A stretch of 64,000 bases of DNA from Cocos nucifera (GCA_006176705.1 QRFJ01000776.1:248001-312000); one strand, 5' to 3'; shown: positions 10,326-21,189, numbered from the stretch's first letter. Notes: generated by a model from the letters alone, not told the origin. Made by a program: numbers and translations.

Positions 10326-12181
10326 CATGGTTCTAAATTGTTTAGATCTGATTTTAATTTTATTTTAATTAGAAAATAAAGTGATTTCAGATGTCACATG
10401 AGATGTGATCAGATCTGAAATCAGAAAAATTAAAATTAAATGATTTGGATCTAAGAACATGAAGATATGCATGACTAGTTCTAGAATAGAATAGTTCTAT
10501 AGAATAGTTTTGCATGTCTTTGATTTAATCTGATTAAATCATATTTTAGATCTTCTTATTTACTATTTTCTGATATTATAAGTGTTATAATAACATCTGA
10601 TAAACAGCAAATAAAAATTATTTAATTTTAAATATCATATGAGATATGATAGATGCATGACTAGACTAGTTGTAGAATAGTTCTACATAATTGTCTAGAT
10701 TAGAATTTATTTTGATTAGATCAATTTAAATCTAATTTTTTAGATTATTATGTGATAATTTAGATCTGAAAACATGCATGATTTGATACATGAGATGTAT
10801 GCAAAATATGCCATGATTAGATCTAATTTGTATATGAGATATATGATATAGATCTATAACTGTTTTGTAGATTTACATGTTCCTGATTAAGGCGTTCCTC
10901 TTGGCCGTCCGGTCATAAGAACGAAGAAGGGTTTAAAGGCCCTCTCTTCCCATTCGATGGGGTGTTCTTATGACGTGTAGGGGTGCTGCGTGTTCGTCCT
11001 TAATCAGAAACCCAAAACTTACTTTCTGCAAAACCCTAGATCCTGAAACCCTAGGATTTATTGTGCATATTTTGTTTATGAACCCAACTTAATTAAGAAT
11101 TAAGTTTATGGAATATTAATTAGGTCTAAAATTGAGAATTTCAGATCTAAGACATATTCATAATACTGGGTTCGGGCTTGGGTAGCTCAATTAGGTCTAA
11201 GCGGTTGATCAAACCGAATCAAGAGTTGGTTAGATGGGATCAACAATGCTTAAATTGACCAGCCTAATAGGATTAAGTCTGGGTCAAGATCGAGTCACGA
11301 TCAAGCAAGACCTAATTAGGCTCAGAGGTTAGAGTCTGGATTGTAGGCTAACCCAATTGGTTCTGACTCAACAATTTGGTGTCTAAGGTAAGTTTGGCAC
11401 AGACGACCGACTGGTTTTTAATTGGAAGCTACTCGACCTGAATGCGTTCTTGTGCGAGTTAACGGCATATTCCTTCCACCGGTCTCACTTACCTGGCCAT
11501 ATCTGTTGACACAGTTCTGATCTGAGGTGGTCAATAATCCGAGCTGACCCATGCCACTAGGTTAGTCATAATTGTTATGACTAAGCCAAGTCTAGTTTAA
11601 TGAGACCTGAATCAATTCTCCCTAAGAAAAGATTAAGTCCGAGGTCTTCCACCATTGTAGACGTGCGGGCCCTTCCCGGGGTTGATTGTTCTCGGCTGGA
11701 TACAGTGGCTCAGTTGCACCGGGAAGACGCAACCATGTCTATTAGGCATTGGATGCTATGGGCTGGAGGATGAGTTGGGCTCAATATTTCGGATACGGTG
11801 AGAGACCCAATTAGGAACCCAGTCTATGCAAATGGTGGGTCTGACTTAACTAAGGAGTGGATCAATATTCCGGATACGGTGAGATTCATGAATTAGAGAC
11901 CAAGTTTGGGTGCACCATGATTAGAGAATCATTGAACAAGAGTTGTTCACTCATTGGCTAACCCATCACCAATAACTGTTAGGTGAGGTGATGAGTCAGT
12001 TGGTGAGACCGCACCACCCACTAGAAATCATCAATCGCGGAGATTTTCGCATCTCTACAGAGGGAGTGTAGGGATCCGAGAAAATAGTGGGAGCTAATTT
12101 GTTTAAAAATAAAATCCCTAAACAAATTGGTCAAGTCAAAATTACAGTATCTAACTAGAATCTTTGACTCTCTACAGGAAA
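10326..12181 (+). other. Element A 5' untranslated leader (1.86 kb)
   Basis: No credible ORF. It holds several conserved pieces: a long hairpin (10912-10974); a module closed by AGGTAAGT (11386-11393) and ACTTACCT (11487-11494) with an inner ACTCG/CGAGT stem (11431-11459); and two 23-bp direct repeats with one mismatch (11781-11803, 11862-11884). It ends with a splice-acceptor-like TCTCTACAG immediately before the gag ATG. All these landmarks can be found in the leaders of B and C. Such leaders carry packaging and dimerisation signals in retroelements, and that role here is inferred. Confidence 0.75.
10912..10974 (+). other. Conserved leader hairpin of family A
   Basis: GTCATAAGAAC (10912-10922) pairs perfectly with GTTCTTATGAC (10964-10974). 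Inside, GAAGAAGGG (10923-10931) can pair with CCCTCTCTTC (10940-10949) with a bulge. In element C the same arms read ATAAGAAT and ATTCTTAT (near 50252-50310), so a C-G pair has become U-A. In B the stem has decayed. Confidence 0.6.
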
Positions 12182-12968
12182 ATGTCTGCGTCCAACCCAC
12201 TGGCACGTATCCTAGACACACATAGACTGACTGGACCCAATTATAAAGATTGGCTCAGGAACTACAAAATTGTTTTGGGTTCAGAGAAGTTAACACATGT
12301 TTTGGACCAGGACCCTCCCACCTTACCAGCTCGTCCATCCACTGAACAGAGAGCGTCTCTGGAAAAATGGATTGACGAAGACAATAAGGCCAGATACTAC
12401 ATGTTGGGCTCGATGTCTGATGAGCTCCAGCGCCAACATGAAGATATCGGGACTGCTCGCCAAATGTTGGCTCACCTGCAGGAGATGTTTGGTGAACAGA
12501 GTCGCGCAGCCAAATATCAAGTCACGAAATGACTTTTTAAGGCTAAGATGCGTGATGGGCAGTCAGTCCAAGATCACTGTCTGACAATGATCAAGGACAT
12601 GGAAGAGCTTGAGAAGCTCGGTGTGAAGTTGGACTTGGATCTGCAGAACGATATTATTCTGCAATCCTTGACTGATGCATATGGGCAATTCATCATGAAT
12701 TACCACATGCATAAACTTCAAAATTCCTTGGCCGAGTTGATGAATATGCTGGTTACCGCTGAGCTTTCTATGAAAGGTTCTAAAGGCTCAGTTCTTGCTA
12801 TGGAACGGACTTCTTCCAAAAGAAAGTCTTATGGAAAGAAAAAGAAGTCTGTGAAAAAGCAAAAGGTGGAAGGATCAAAGAAGAAGAAGGCAGAACCGAA
12901 GAAAGAAGGTCGATGGCAAAGGAAAGTGTTTCCATTGCAACAGCGACGGCCATTGGAAGCGGAACTGC
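12182..12968 (+). pseudogene. Element A gag (opal stop and frame change)
   Basis: Copia gag of about 260 codons. The first true ATG is 12182 (MSASNPLARIL). Upstream in-frame codons start only from TTG, and B keeps the same ATG. The body has the NYKDWLRN and MLGSMSDELQ stretches of the UBN2-like gag fold, and a Lys-rich tail from about 12800. The CCHC zinc knuckle CFHCNSDGHWKRNC (12927-12968) is chemically intact (CX2CX4HX4C). Two breaks: TGA at 12530-12532, where copy C has an Arg codon (a CGA-to-TGA change, as from methyl-CpG deamination), and a one-base shift between about 12890 and 12926 that puts the knuckle into the pol frame. The product would assemble cytoplasmic particles and bind element RNA. 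Confidence 0.9.
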
Positions 12969-14329
12969 CCTACTTACCTGGCCACCCTGAAGAACAAGAA
13001 GGAAGGTCCTTCTGGAGGTATGCTCGTTATTGAGTCTAACCTTACGGTTTCTTCTGCATCCAGTTGGGTGCTTGACTCTGGTTCTAGTGCTCATCTGTGC
13101 ACTTCTATGCAGGGTCTTGAGGATAGCAGGAGGCTGAGGGATGGAGACATGATCCTACGCATCGGTAATGGAGCAAGAGTTGCTGCAGTAGCCGTGGGAA
13201 CATACCCTCTGCGATTACCATCTGGTTTAGACTTAGTTTTAAAAGACTGTTATTATGTGCCTGCAGCTAGCAGGAATTTGATTTCTGTTTCATGCTTAGC
13301 ACAAGAAGGTTATGTGATCACCTTCTTTAAGGACCATTGTAACATTCTTTATGAAAGAAATAAAATTGCAAATGGTTTCCTTGTTAATGGTCTTTATCAG
13401 TTGCATATTGATGTACCTGTTTTAACTATCGAGCAAAACGTGAATGCCAAACGACCTAGGGATAGTCCAAACGACAGATATCTATGGCACCTGAGATTAG
13501 GTCATATAGCAGAAGATAGGATTAACAAATTGGAGAAAAATGGGCTATTGAGTCCATTGACTTTTGAGTCATATCCAACTTGTGAATCTTGTCTTCAAGG
13601 CAAAATGACTAAACTCCCTTTTGTTGGACATGGGGAGAGGGCCACAGATCTCCTTGCCCTAGTACATACTGATGTGTGCGGCCCATTTCGATGTGCCGGC
13701 TAGAGGCAATTTTGTCTACTTCATTACCTTTACCGATGATCTGTCTAGGTATGGGTATGTGTATCTTATGAGACACAAGTCTGAAGCCTTTTGAAAAGTT
13801 CAAAGAATTCAGACATGAAGTAGAAAAACAAACTGGAAAACCCATTAAGGTTCTTCGATCAGATCGAGGAGGTGAATACCTTAGCCGGGAATTCCTAGAC
13901 TATCTTAAGGAAAATGGCATAGTCTCTCAATGGACTCCACCAGGAACACCTCAACTCAACGGGGTTTCAGAACGGAGAAATCGGACTCTATTGGATATGG
14001 TTCGATCCATGATGAGCTTCACAGACCTCCCTGATTTTCTTTGGGGACATTCATTATTAACTTCAATCTATTTACTGAATAGGGTTCCCTCTAAAACCGT
14101 TCCTACCACACCGTATGAGATATGGCACGGTAAGAAACCAAGTCTGAGTCATCTCAGAATTTGGGGTTGTCCGGCTTATGTCAAAAGACAACAAGCGGAC
14201 AAGTTAGAGTTTAGGTCCTTTAGAGCTCGATTCATAGGATATCCTAAAGAGTCATTAGGATACTATTTCTACATTCCAGAAGACCACAATGTGATTGTGA
14301 GTCGACATGCCATATTTCTTGAAAAATAG
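12969..14329 (+). pseudogene. Element A protease and integrase region
   Basis: Protease active site LDSGSSAHLC with Asp at 13074-13076, intact. GAG-pre-integrase follows (LRLGHIAEDRIN about 13492, then CESCLQGKM). The integrase core has its first Asp in HTDVCGPF (about 13670), a second Asp in FTDDLSRYGY, and the catalytic Glu at 13970-13972 (NGVSERRN), so D,D,E is present. The post-integrase block ends with FIGYPKESLGYYFYIPE. Breaks: an extra base at about 13689, another within 13789-13792, and an amber TAG at 14327-14329. The amber is shared with B and C, whereas the two insertions are not seen in C. Protease would cut the polyprotein and integrase would insert the cDNA. Confidence 0.9.
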
Positions 14330-16132
14330 TTTATTCAAGATAGTGGCATTGGAAAGCAGATTAAGCTTGATGAGAAAGTCTCACAAGCAGAACGAGCTAA
14401 GGACCAAGTGGAATCAAATCAGGTTGAGCCAATAAGAACACTACCTCCTCCACCTCGTAGATCGGAAAGAGTTTCCCGTCCCCCTGAAAGATACTTAGGT
14501 ATTATTTCAGAGGATGTAGAGGAAATGTTCCTCATAGGTAATGGTGCTCATGGTGATGATCCCAAAACCTACAACGAGGCGATATCAGATATCGACTCCG
14601 AGAAATGGCTTGAGGCAATGAAGTCAGAAGATTCGACTCGATGCACTCAAACCAAGTCTGGACCTTGGTAGATCCACCAGAAGGTATAGTACCTATTGGG
14701 TGTAAATGGATCTTCAAGAGAAAGATTGGTGCAGATGGGAATGTGGAGACATTCAAGGCTAGACTGGTGGCAAAAGGTTATAGTCAACGTGAAGGCATTG
14801 ACTATCAGGATACCTTTTCCCCGGTAGCTATGCTAAAATCCATCCGCACATTGCTTGCCTGTTGCAGCCTATTTCGATTATGAAATATGGCAAATGGACG
14901 TGAAAACGGCATTCCTAAATGGATATCTTGAGGAAGATATCTATATGGAACAGCCGCTAGGTTTCACATCCAGTGATACTGATCACAAGGTTTGCAAGCT
15001 GCAAAGGTCCATATATGGACTTAAGCAAGCATCTCGGAGCTGGAACACTCGTTTCAATGATGTGATCAAAAAGTTTGGTTTCATCAAAAATGAAGAGGAA
15101 CCATGTGTTTTCAAAAGGGTCAGTGGGAGCGCTGTTGTCTTCCTCGTATTGTACGTGGATGACATCCTCCTTATTGGGAATGATATTCCCATGTTGACAT
15201 CAGTCAAGATGTGGTTGTCCAAGGAATTCTCCATGAAAGACCTAGGTGAAGCATCCTTTATTCTAGGAATTAAGGTCTATAGGGATAGACCGAATAGGAT
15301 GCTAGGACTTTCACAGAAGATGTACATAGAGGAAGTACTAAAGAGGTTTAGTATGGAAAACTCTAAGAGGGGATTAATACCCTTCAGACATGGTATTCAT
15401 CTTTCCAAGAAGATGTGCCCCAGCACACCTGAGGAAATAGAACGCATGAGCAAGATCCCTTATGCTTCTGCAATAGGGAGCCTCATGTATGCCATGCTAT
15501 GTACACGACCTGATATAGCCCATGCTGTGAGTGTCACAAGCAGATATCAGTCAAATCCAGGTGAAGAACACTGGACTTCTGTGAAATGTATCCTTAAGTA
15601 CTTGAGAAGAACTAAGGATATGATGTTGGTCTTTGGTAATGGAGAACTCCAAGTTCAGGGATACACAGACTCGGACTTCATGTCCGATATAGATGATCGA
15701 AAGTCGACATCTGGAAGTCTGTTTGTGTGCAATGGTGGAGCTGTCAGCTGGAAGAGTTCCAAGCAAACTGTGATAGCAGATTCCACCATGGAAGCAGAAT
15801 ATATAGCTGCATCAGAGGCTGCAAAGGAAGCATTCTGGTACAAGAAGTTTGCTGCAGAAATTGGAGTAATGCCATCAGATGCCATTCCTCTTTACTGCGA
15901 CAACAATGGCGCCATAGCCCTTGCTAAGGAGCCGAGGTCTCACCAGAAGTCCAAGCACATTGAGCGGCGATATCATCTCATCCGCGATTACCTTGAGAAA
16001 GGTTACGTTGAGGTCAAGAGAGTCAACTCCGCAGATAATGTGGCAGACCCACTTACAAAGCCGTTGGGCCAGCAGAAGATCGAAGCCCACCTTGAGAAGA
16101 TGGGACTTAGACTTGTAGCCAATTGGCTTTAG
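14330..16132 (+). pseudogene. Element A reverse transcriptase and RNase H region
   Basis: After the amber codon the same frame continues through a linker (PPPPRRSERVSRPPERYLG) into RT (VDPPEGIVPIGCKWIFKRK, KARLVAKGYSQREGIDYQ). The RT core has VKTAFLNGYLEEDIYMEQP, YGLKQASRSWN and the catalytic YVDD at 15152-15163. RNase H follows with GYTDSDFMSDIDDRKSTSG, a Glu in TMEAEYIAASEA and CDNNGAIALAKEP. The last open stretch is 14855-16132, ending TAG. Breaks: two extra bases around 14629-14633 and one near 14861, just before the RT palm. From 14870 to the end the reading frame is clean and all visible catalytic motifs are intact. Confidence 0.93.
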
Positions 16133-16135
16133 GAC

Positions 16136-16145
16136 AAGTGGGAGA
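16136..16145 (+). other. Element A polypurine tract
   Basis: AAGTGGGAGA immediately before TTGTTAGATA at the 3' LTR start. This is the plus-strand primer of plant copia elements. It lies just four bases beyond the pol stop codon (16130-16132), so this element has almost no 3' untranslated spacer. Confidence 0.85.
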
Positions 16146-16146
16146 T

Positions 16147-18420
16147 TGTTAGATATATGTGCCCTAGAAGCCAGAATTGGCTGACACTTGTAATACACTT
16201 CTAGGGGCAAAATTATAATTTTGACTATAATTAATGAAATGGGTTATTTTCTATCACATATGTGTATTTAGTGTCTGTGATACATCCTTTGAGTTAATGG
16301 TAATGATAATTCATATTTTCAAGAGTTGAAAATTTAAGACATGAATAATCATTATTAACTCATAAACAGCTCCCGACCATAGGATCATCACGAGGATGGT
16401 GATTGATCCGGAAGGTTGGTGTACGATCGCTTCTCTTTAGTAGATGAGTCTTGAGTCTACGGTGTGGAGACACCGGAGCGAGAGTACAGGTACTCGTTAG
16501 AGAACGAGGGCACTGAGCGTGACCACCTCGAGTAGTCATTAGGGAAGTCTACCTTCTCGTCAATGACTGACTCGATGCTGCAGTAGTGTGTCTGGTTCTT
16601 TGACCTGAGATGCATCGGCAGTTCACCTTGAGGGTGTTATAGTTTGACTACACCATTACTCGGTCTCCTAGCCATATGGAACCCTGAGGTGTATGTTGGC
16701 TATAGCATGTTCATTGTAGGAACTGGATTGCATCAAGATGGAATCTATCTACCTCGGTGGTAGAGGAGCAGCCCTATGATGATCATGAGAATCAAGTCCA
16801 GAAGCCCATGGCCATGGTAGAGTGAAATAATAGAAAGAGTTTCTATTTAGATTTTCACATTGGACTCGAATCGAATGATTACATCATATGACAGAGACTA
16901 GGGTTTGACGAGTTCACCTTAACCCTAATCTGATCGGGGCTCAAGATAGAAGAACTTAATCACACAGGTAGCTGCACCAAGAGGTTCGCATTCAGCTCTG
17001 ATGGGTTGCCACCATATACTGCTAGGTGTCACTGGTGGATTTTGGGAGCAATTAGAATGATTTAGATGATCGATCATTCTAGCTGTTCGAATCAGAAGAG
17101 TTCTGATCCATCGAAAGGAGTTTCGATGATGTCGATGATAGAGATCATGACATATCCCATTACCATACAGAACTGAACCTAACTGGGTCACACAAACAAG
17201 GGTTTGAATCTGGTGATCATCAATTGAACTGATCTAGTTCAATTGATCTGAATGAGATTCAATTAGGTTCAAGGAAATCGTGCTAGCACTCGATTGAACC
17301 TAACGTTCTTCTTTTACTATCATAAATAAGTTGTCCTGACTGAGCCAAAGGAGTTTGTGCTCAATCAGAGGCCTTCATATGGTCTGACTGGAGGTTGTCC
17401 AAGTCAGAATAGGTTGTCTTATTTGTAAGACATTACCTGCCATTTTTGGTCACCTGCCATTTCTTGTTCTTTGACTTTGGTCAAAAGTCTACCTTTGACT
17501 GGTCAAACGTTGACCATTGACCCTTTGACTTTTGACCACATGTCATGCACCTATTGGAGAGCTGGTGGGGGCCTGTCCCCCTGCCAGAACCTGGCAAGGA
17601 GAAGGGCGCACGCCAAGGGTGGCGTGAGCCCAAGTAGGAGGCGCCTAGGAGTCCTTGTTGGACAAGGACTCCACCTCCCTTTTGGATTCCAATCAGAGTT
17701 CTACTAAGAATCCAGTTTGACTGGTCTTAGGCGCCCTCTAAGGAGGAATCCAGGGGTCTCTATTCCAACCAATCAGATTTAGATCTGATTTCACAAAGGG
17801 TTGTGATTGGTTGAGAGGAAGAGGAGTTGGATCACAAGAGGTCTATAAATAAGACCCTGCGCCCAACCCTAATTCCAATGCTATTAGATCCCACGCCCCA
17901 AGGCTGCCTCTCCCCTCCTTCTCCATGCCATAGTCTCTTCTCCCCTTGCTCTCCACGTCCAAAAGGTGTTTTGGACTTAGGTTTGGTGCGATTCAGATCA
18001 AGGAAAGGCGATCAAAAGCAAGAAGGCTGCGCTGCTGCAAAAGGACGACTGCAGATCTTCAAAAGAGTTTTGAAGATCCTCCAGATCAGATCCAGATCTG
18101 ATTTTTGGAGGTGTGATAGAGAAGAAGAGGATCTCTAGATCCAACCCGAGTGGATACCGATAGAGGCTAGGCGCTTGCATGGCTAAGATCCAGAACCTTC
18201 TGCTGCAATCAGGATCATCTACAGGGTAATAGGATTACCCAAATCAGGTAAATTGAATTTGATTTAATTTATCTTGTTTTATTTTATTTATTAAAATAAT
18301 AAGAATCAGATCTGAAACATATCAAGATCTGATTGAGATCAAGAGAAAATTTTTGAAATATATCTCTTGATCTAATCAGATCTGGACGAACCTGGAACGG
18401 AAAATCAGGATTTTCCTTCA
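16147..18420 (+). repeat. Element A 3' LTR (2274 bp)
   Basis: Starts TGTTAGATATATGTGCC and ends GATTTTCCTTCA. It aligns end to end with 8036-10311. Differences seen include a 6-bp absence near 18248 (the 5' copy has an extra AAAGGT-like unit), a few single-base indels and scattered transitions. It is followed by the ATTTG target-site duplicate at 18421-18425. Confidence 0.95.
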
Positions 18421-18871
18421 ATTTGAACAAAAGAATTTAGATCAACTATCAGGAGGGATCTGTTAGGAGCTAGCATCCTGCATAGATCTTTGATTGTCGA
18501 AACTTCGATCAGCATAGAAGCTTCGTGTGAACAACCTGTAGAGGACAGACATCTTGTGTGGCTTTGAGCAACAATTACATCCATAGAAATCAGTAGTATG
18601 GTTCTCGATCGCGCTCAGGTATAGAGATCTGATCTCTATTACATACTAGATTTGATCTAGGTTGGTATTGATATGATCAACACCTATTTATTTTATAATT
18701 TTTTAGATTTAAACATTCATCATATCATGTAATAGATCCTAGTTTGTAGGTATTTAATGATCTAATCATATGCATAAATAAATTAATATGATTAATCTCA
18801 AGTCTCCCGCTTGTTTTATTTTGAAAAATTTTTGAAAGACATGCATGAAACCCTACCCAATTATTCCTTCA
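18421..18871 (+). repeat. D2 5' LTR, right part
   Basis: Resumes the D2 LTR after element A. ATTTG (18421-18425) repeats 8031-8035, and the following text (ATTTAGATCAACTATCAGG) matches 23190 onward of D3 and 25900 onward of D4. The LTR ends TTATTCCTTCA at 18871, next to the PBS. Confidence 0.88.
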
Positions 18872-20719
18872 TTGGTATCAGAGCCTAGATTTCTTTATGA
18901 CATGATTATGTATGCATAAAAATCTAAAAATAATAAAATTTAAGATTGCACATACTGATTATAAGATTATCCTGCTGTAAGGTTTATCCCTTACAGTGGA
19001 GAGATTTTTCTAGTATGTGCTGATTTGAAAAACTAAATCATAAATAAGTTAGATGAGATTTAAATTAATTTATAATTTATTTTTTAATTTTAAATATAAA
19101 ATAAATAGATTTTTTATCCATTTTTGATTATTTAGATAAGATCTAAATGATGTGTTTCATGTTCTAGACCTAAATCCTTTTGATACATATGCTCGATATG
19201 TGTTTTTGATTTGAATCTAAGACTTATATATGTAATATATATGTTTTATAGAATTTAGATTCAAAACTTAATTTCTACAAAATTCTAGATTCAAAACCCT
19301 AGGATCTGATCTAAACATTAAAACTATTAAGATCTAAAATCCTAATGCTACTTGAACACAGTCAAGTCGACTCAGTTCTTTGGTCGAGTCAACTCAAAAT
19401 CCTAAATTGAATATAATTCAAAGTAAATTATTTATAATTTAAAATTATTTTAGAACCATGATTCATGATGCACCTAAATAAAATTAAGAGTTGAAACTTT
19501 AGATCTAGAATTATGAATTAAAGATCTAATGATTTTACATAAATCATGGATTATAGGTTAGCTAGGATTAGGTCAATTAACTAGATTTGACCTAGAAATA
19601 GAATTGAATGTGGACTAAGTTAAGAAACTGATTAAATATAATTAATAGTTAATTAGGATTAGGTCAATTCTTCTCTATAAGATCAATTCAATAATTATAG
19701 TTGATCAAAGTCCATATATTTGATTTTACCAAATGGACCTGATGTGGCTCAGTGGTCGAGCCCGAGTCTTTAGGTAGACCAATTTAAAACTGATAAACTA
19801 ATTGGTATCTAAGATAAGTCTGACATTCTAGATCGATGGTCTTTAATTGGCAATCTGCTTATCTAGTTATTTTTTATGATGTCTAAGACAAGCTTTGGTA
19901 GATCCTTTCACTGATCTCACTTACCTGGCCAATATGGTTAGTCAGCTTTTGATTAGGTTACTCACTGATTCAAGTTAACCCATGTCATTTAGATTAATCA
20001 ATATGACTGATTTTAGTGCCATTAACTAGCTTGTCTCTAGTTTTCTCCAGACTTGGTGAAGTCAGTGGGAGATCTAGTCCTTTTTAATGACTTGGTGAAG
20101 TTAGTGGAAGAATTTTCGACTACTGATTAATTTTTCTCTATCTCTAATAACTTAATTAAATTTTTTAAATTATTAGGTCCTTAAAATAAAATTATTATGA
20201 AGATAACAAGATCATAGCCTCCTATTAAGGTGGGTGATAATGGATCTATTAGTTTAATAATCATTGGAGGACCAAAGGCCTGGTGCTTATTGACTAATAA
20301 AATTATCATTCATAATATGATAATTTGGTAGTATCTCTTTATAGTAGTTAGGTTGGCCGATGAAAGTTGGGTCTAATTATTTATTGGTTAGATGCACCAA
20401 ATATGGTCATGTTAATAGTTGGACCTAACCAGACCTTTTCAGTGGAGGCCAAAGCCTACTAAATTAGCATCTTGGGCAAAATTAATTACTAAAAGTTATT
20501 TAAAAAAATAATTGATTAAGAACCTATCCATAGATCATACGGGTTGACTAGAGCTTTCCTTAGGCTTGTATGCAGTTTATGTAGATTCTAATACCTACTA
20601 GGAAATTAAAGTAATTTTTTGAATTGGAGATAGAGGCTACCAATTCATATAAAATAGTAGGAGAACCTTTAGACTAAAGTTCAAGTTTTTAGGCTTAAAA
20701 TAATTCATATACTAATAGA
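18872..20719 (+). mobile_element. D2 PBS and 5' leader
   Basis: PBS TGGTATCAGAGC at 18873-18884. A perfect 8-bp hairpin (CTGTAAGG 18975-18982, loop TTTATC, CCTTACAG 18989-18996) lies about 90 bp downstream. The leader module has arms AGATAAGT (19812-19819) and ACTTACCT (19919-19926) with one mismatch. No ORF. Collinear with the D1 and D5 leaders. Confidence 0.8.
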
Positions 20720-21189
20720 CTTTTTGTTCACTTTTCTTTTCAAATTACTGCTAAATCCTAGTTACTCCATTCACTGTTAGACAATATTATACTTATAGGA
20801 TCCAACTTCAATAGTAAGTATCGAAAGTTGAATATTATTTAGTAGCACGAAGAGATTCGTGCTCGAGCTTGTAAGCCCAGTCAAAACAAAAGATCCAAGA
20901 CCAACCAAAATTAGGTAGAATGCTTCTATTGTAAGAAGTAGGGTCACTGGAAGAAAAATTATCCTCAATATCTTACTTCTCTTGATCCTAATAGGTCGAA
21001 TAAGAAAAAGGGGCAAATGGTTACTATGCAAGGTAATTATATAATAATACCTTATAATTTTTTTGTTTGTGATACTATTACTTGGATATTGAATAGTGAA
21101 AGTCCAATTCATATTTGCAATTCTTTGCAAGAACTTCAAGTTAGTAGAAAATTTAAGAATAGCGAGTGATTCCTGAATGTTGGAAATGG
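20720..21189 (+). pseudogene. D2 gag tail and protease scrap
   Basis: Most of gag is missing. Only about 200 bp separates the leader from a degenerate CCHC knuckle at about 20929-20970 (CFYCKK, stop, GHWKKNY). Next come NYPQYLTSLDPNRSNKKKG-like residues and a protease start (WILNSESPIHIC, about 21085-21120), where the D-S-G active site has become N-S-E. The match runs to FLNVGNG near 21189, where LTR D3 begins. The frame is interrupted by stops. The 120-codon ORF on the opposite strand here (21139-20777) is a shadow. Confidence 0.72.

Larger units (their letters stand above)
8036..18420 (+). mobile_element. Complete Ty1/copia element A (10,385 bp)
   Basis: Structurally complete: 5' LTR 8036-10311, PBS 10314-10325, leader, gag-pol 12182-16132, polypurine tract 16136-16145, 3' LTR 16147-18420. 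It is flanked by ATTTG at 8031-8035 and 18421-18425. Domain order gag-PR-IN-RT-RH places it in Ty1/copia (TNT1-like polyprotein; lineage not settled). The two LTRs differ by only about 20-25 substitutions and a few short indels by eye, so insertion was recent. The coding region nevertheless carries one shared amber stop, one opal stop and several frame changes. B and C are relatives on the other strand. Confidence 0.96.

Noticed and set aside
12297..12584. ORFs overlapping gag in other frames (12297-12584 plus; 12520-12323 minus)
   Set aside because: Shadows of gag: they have no relatives in C or B, while the gag frame does.
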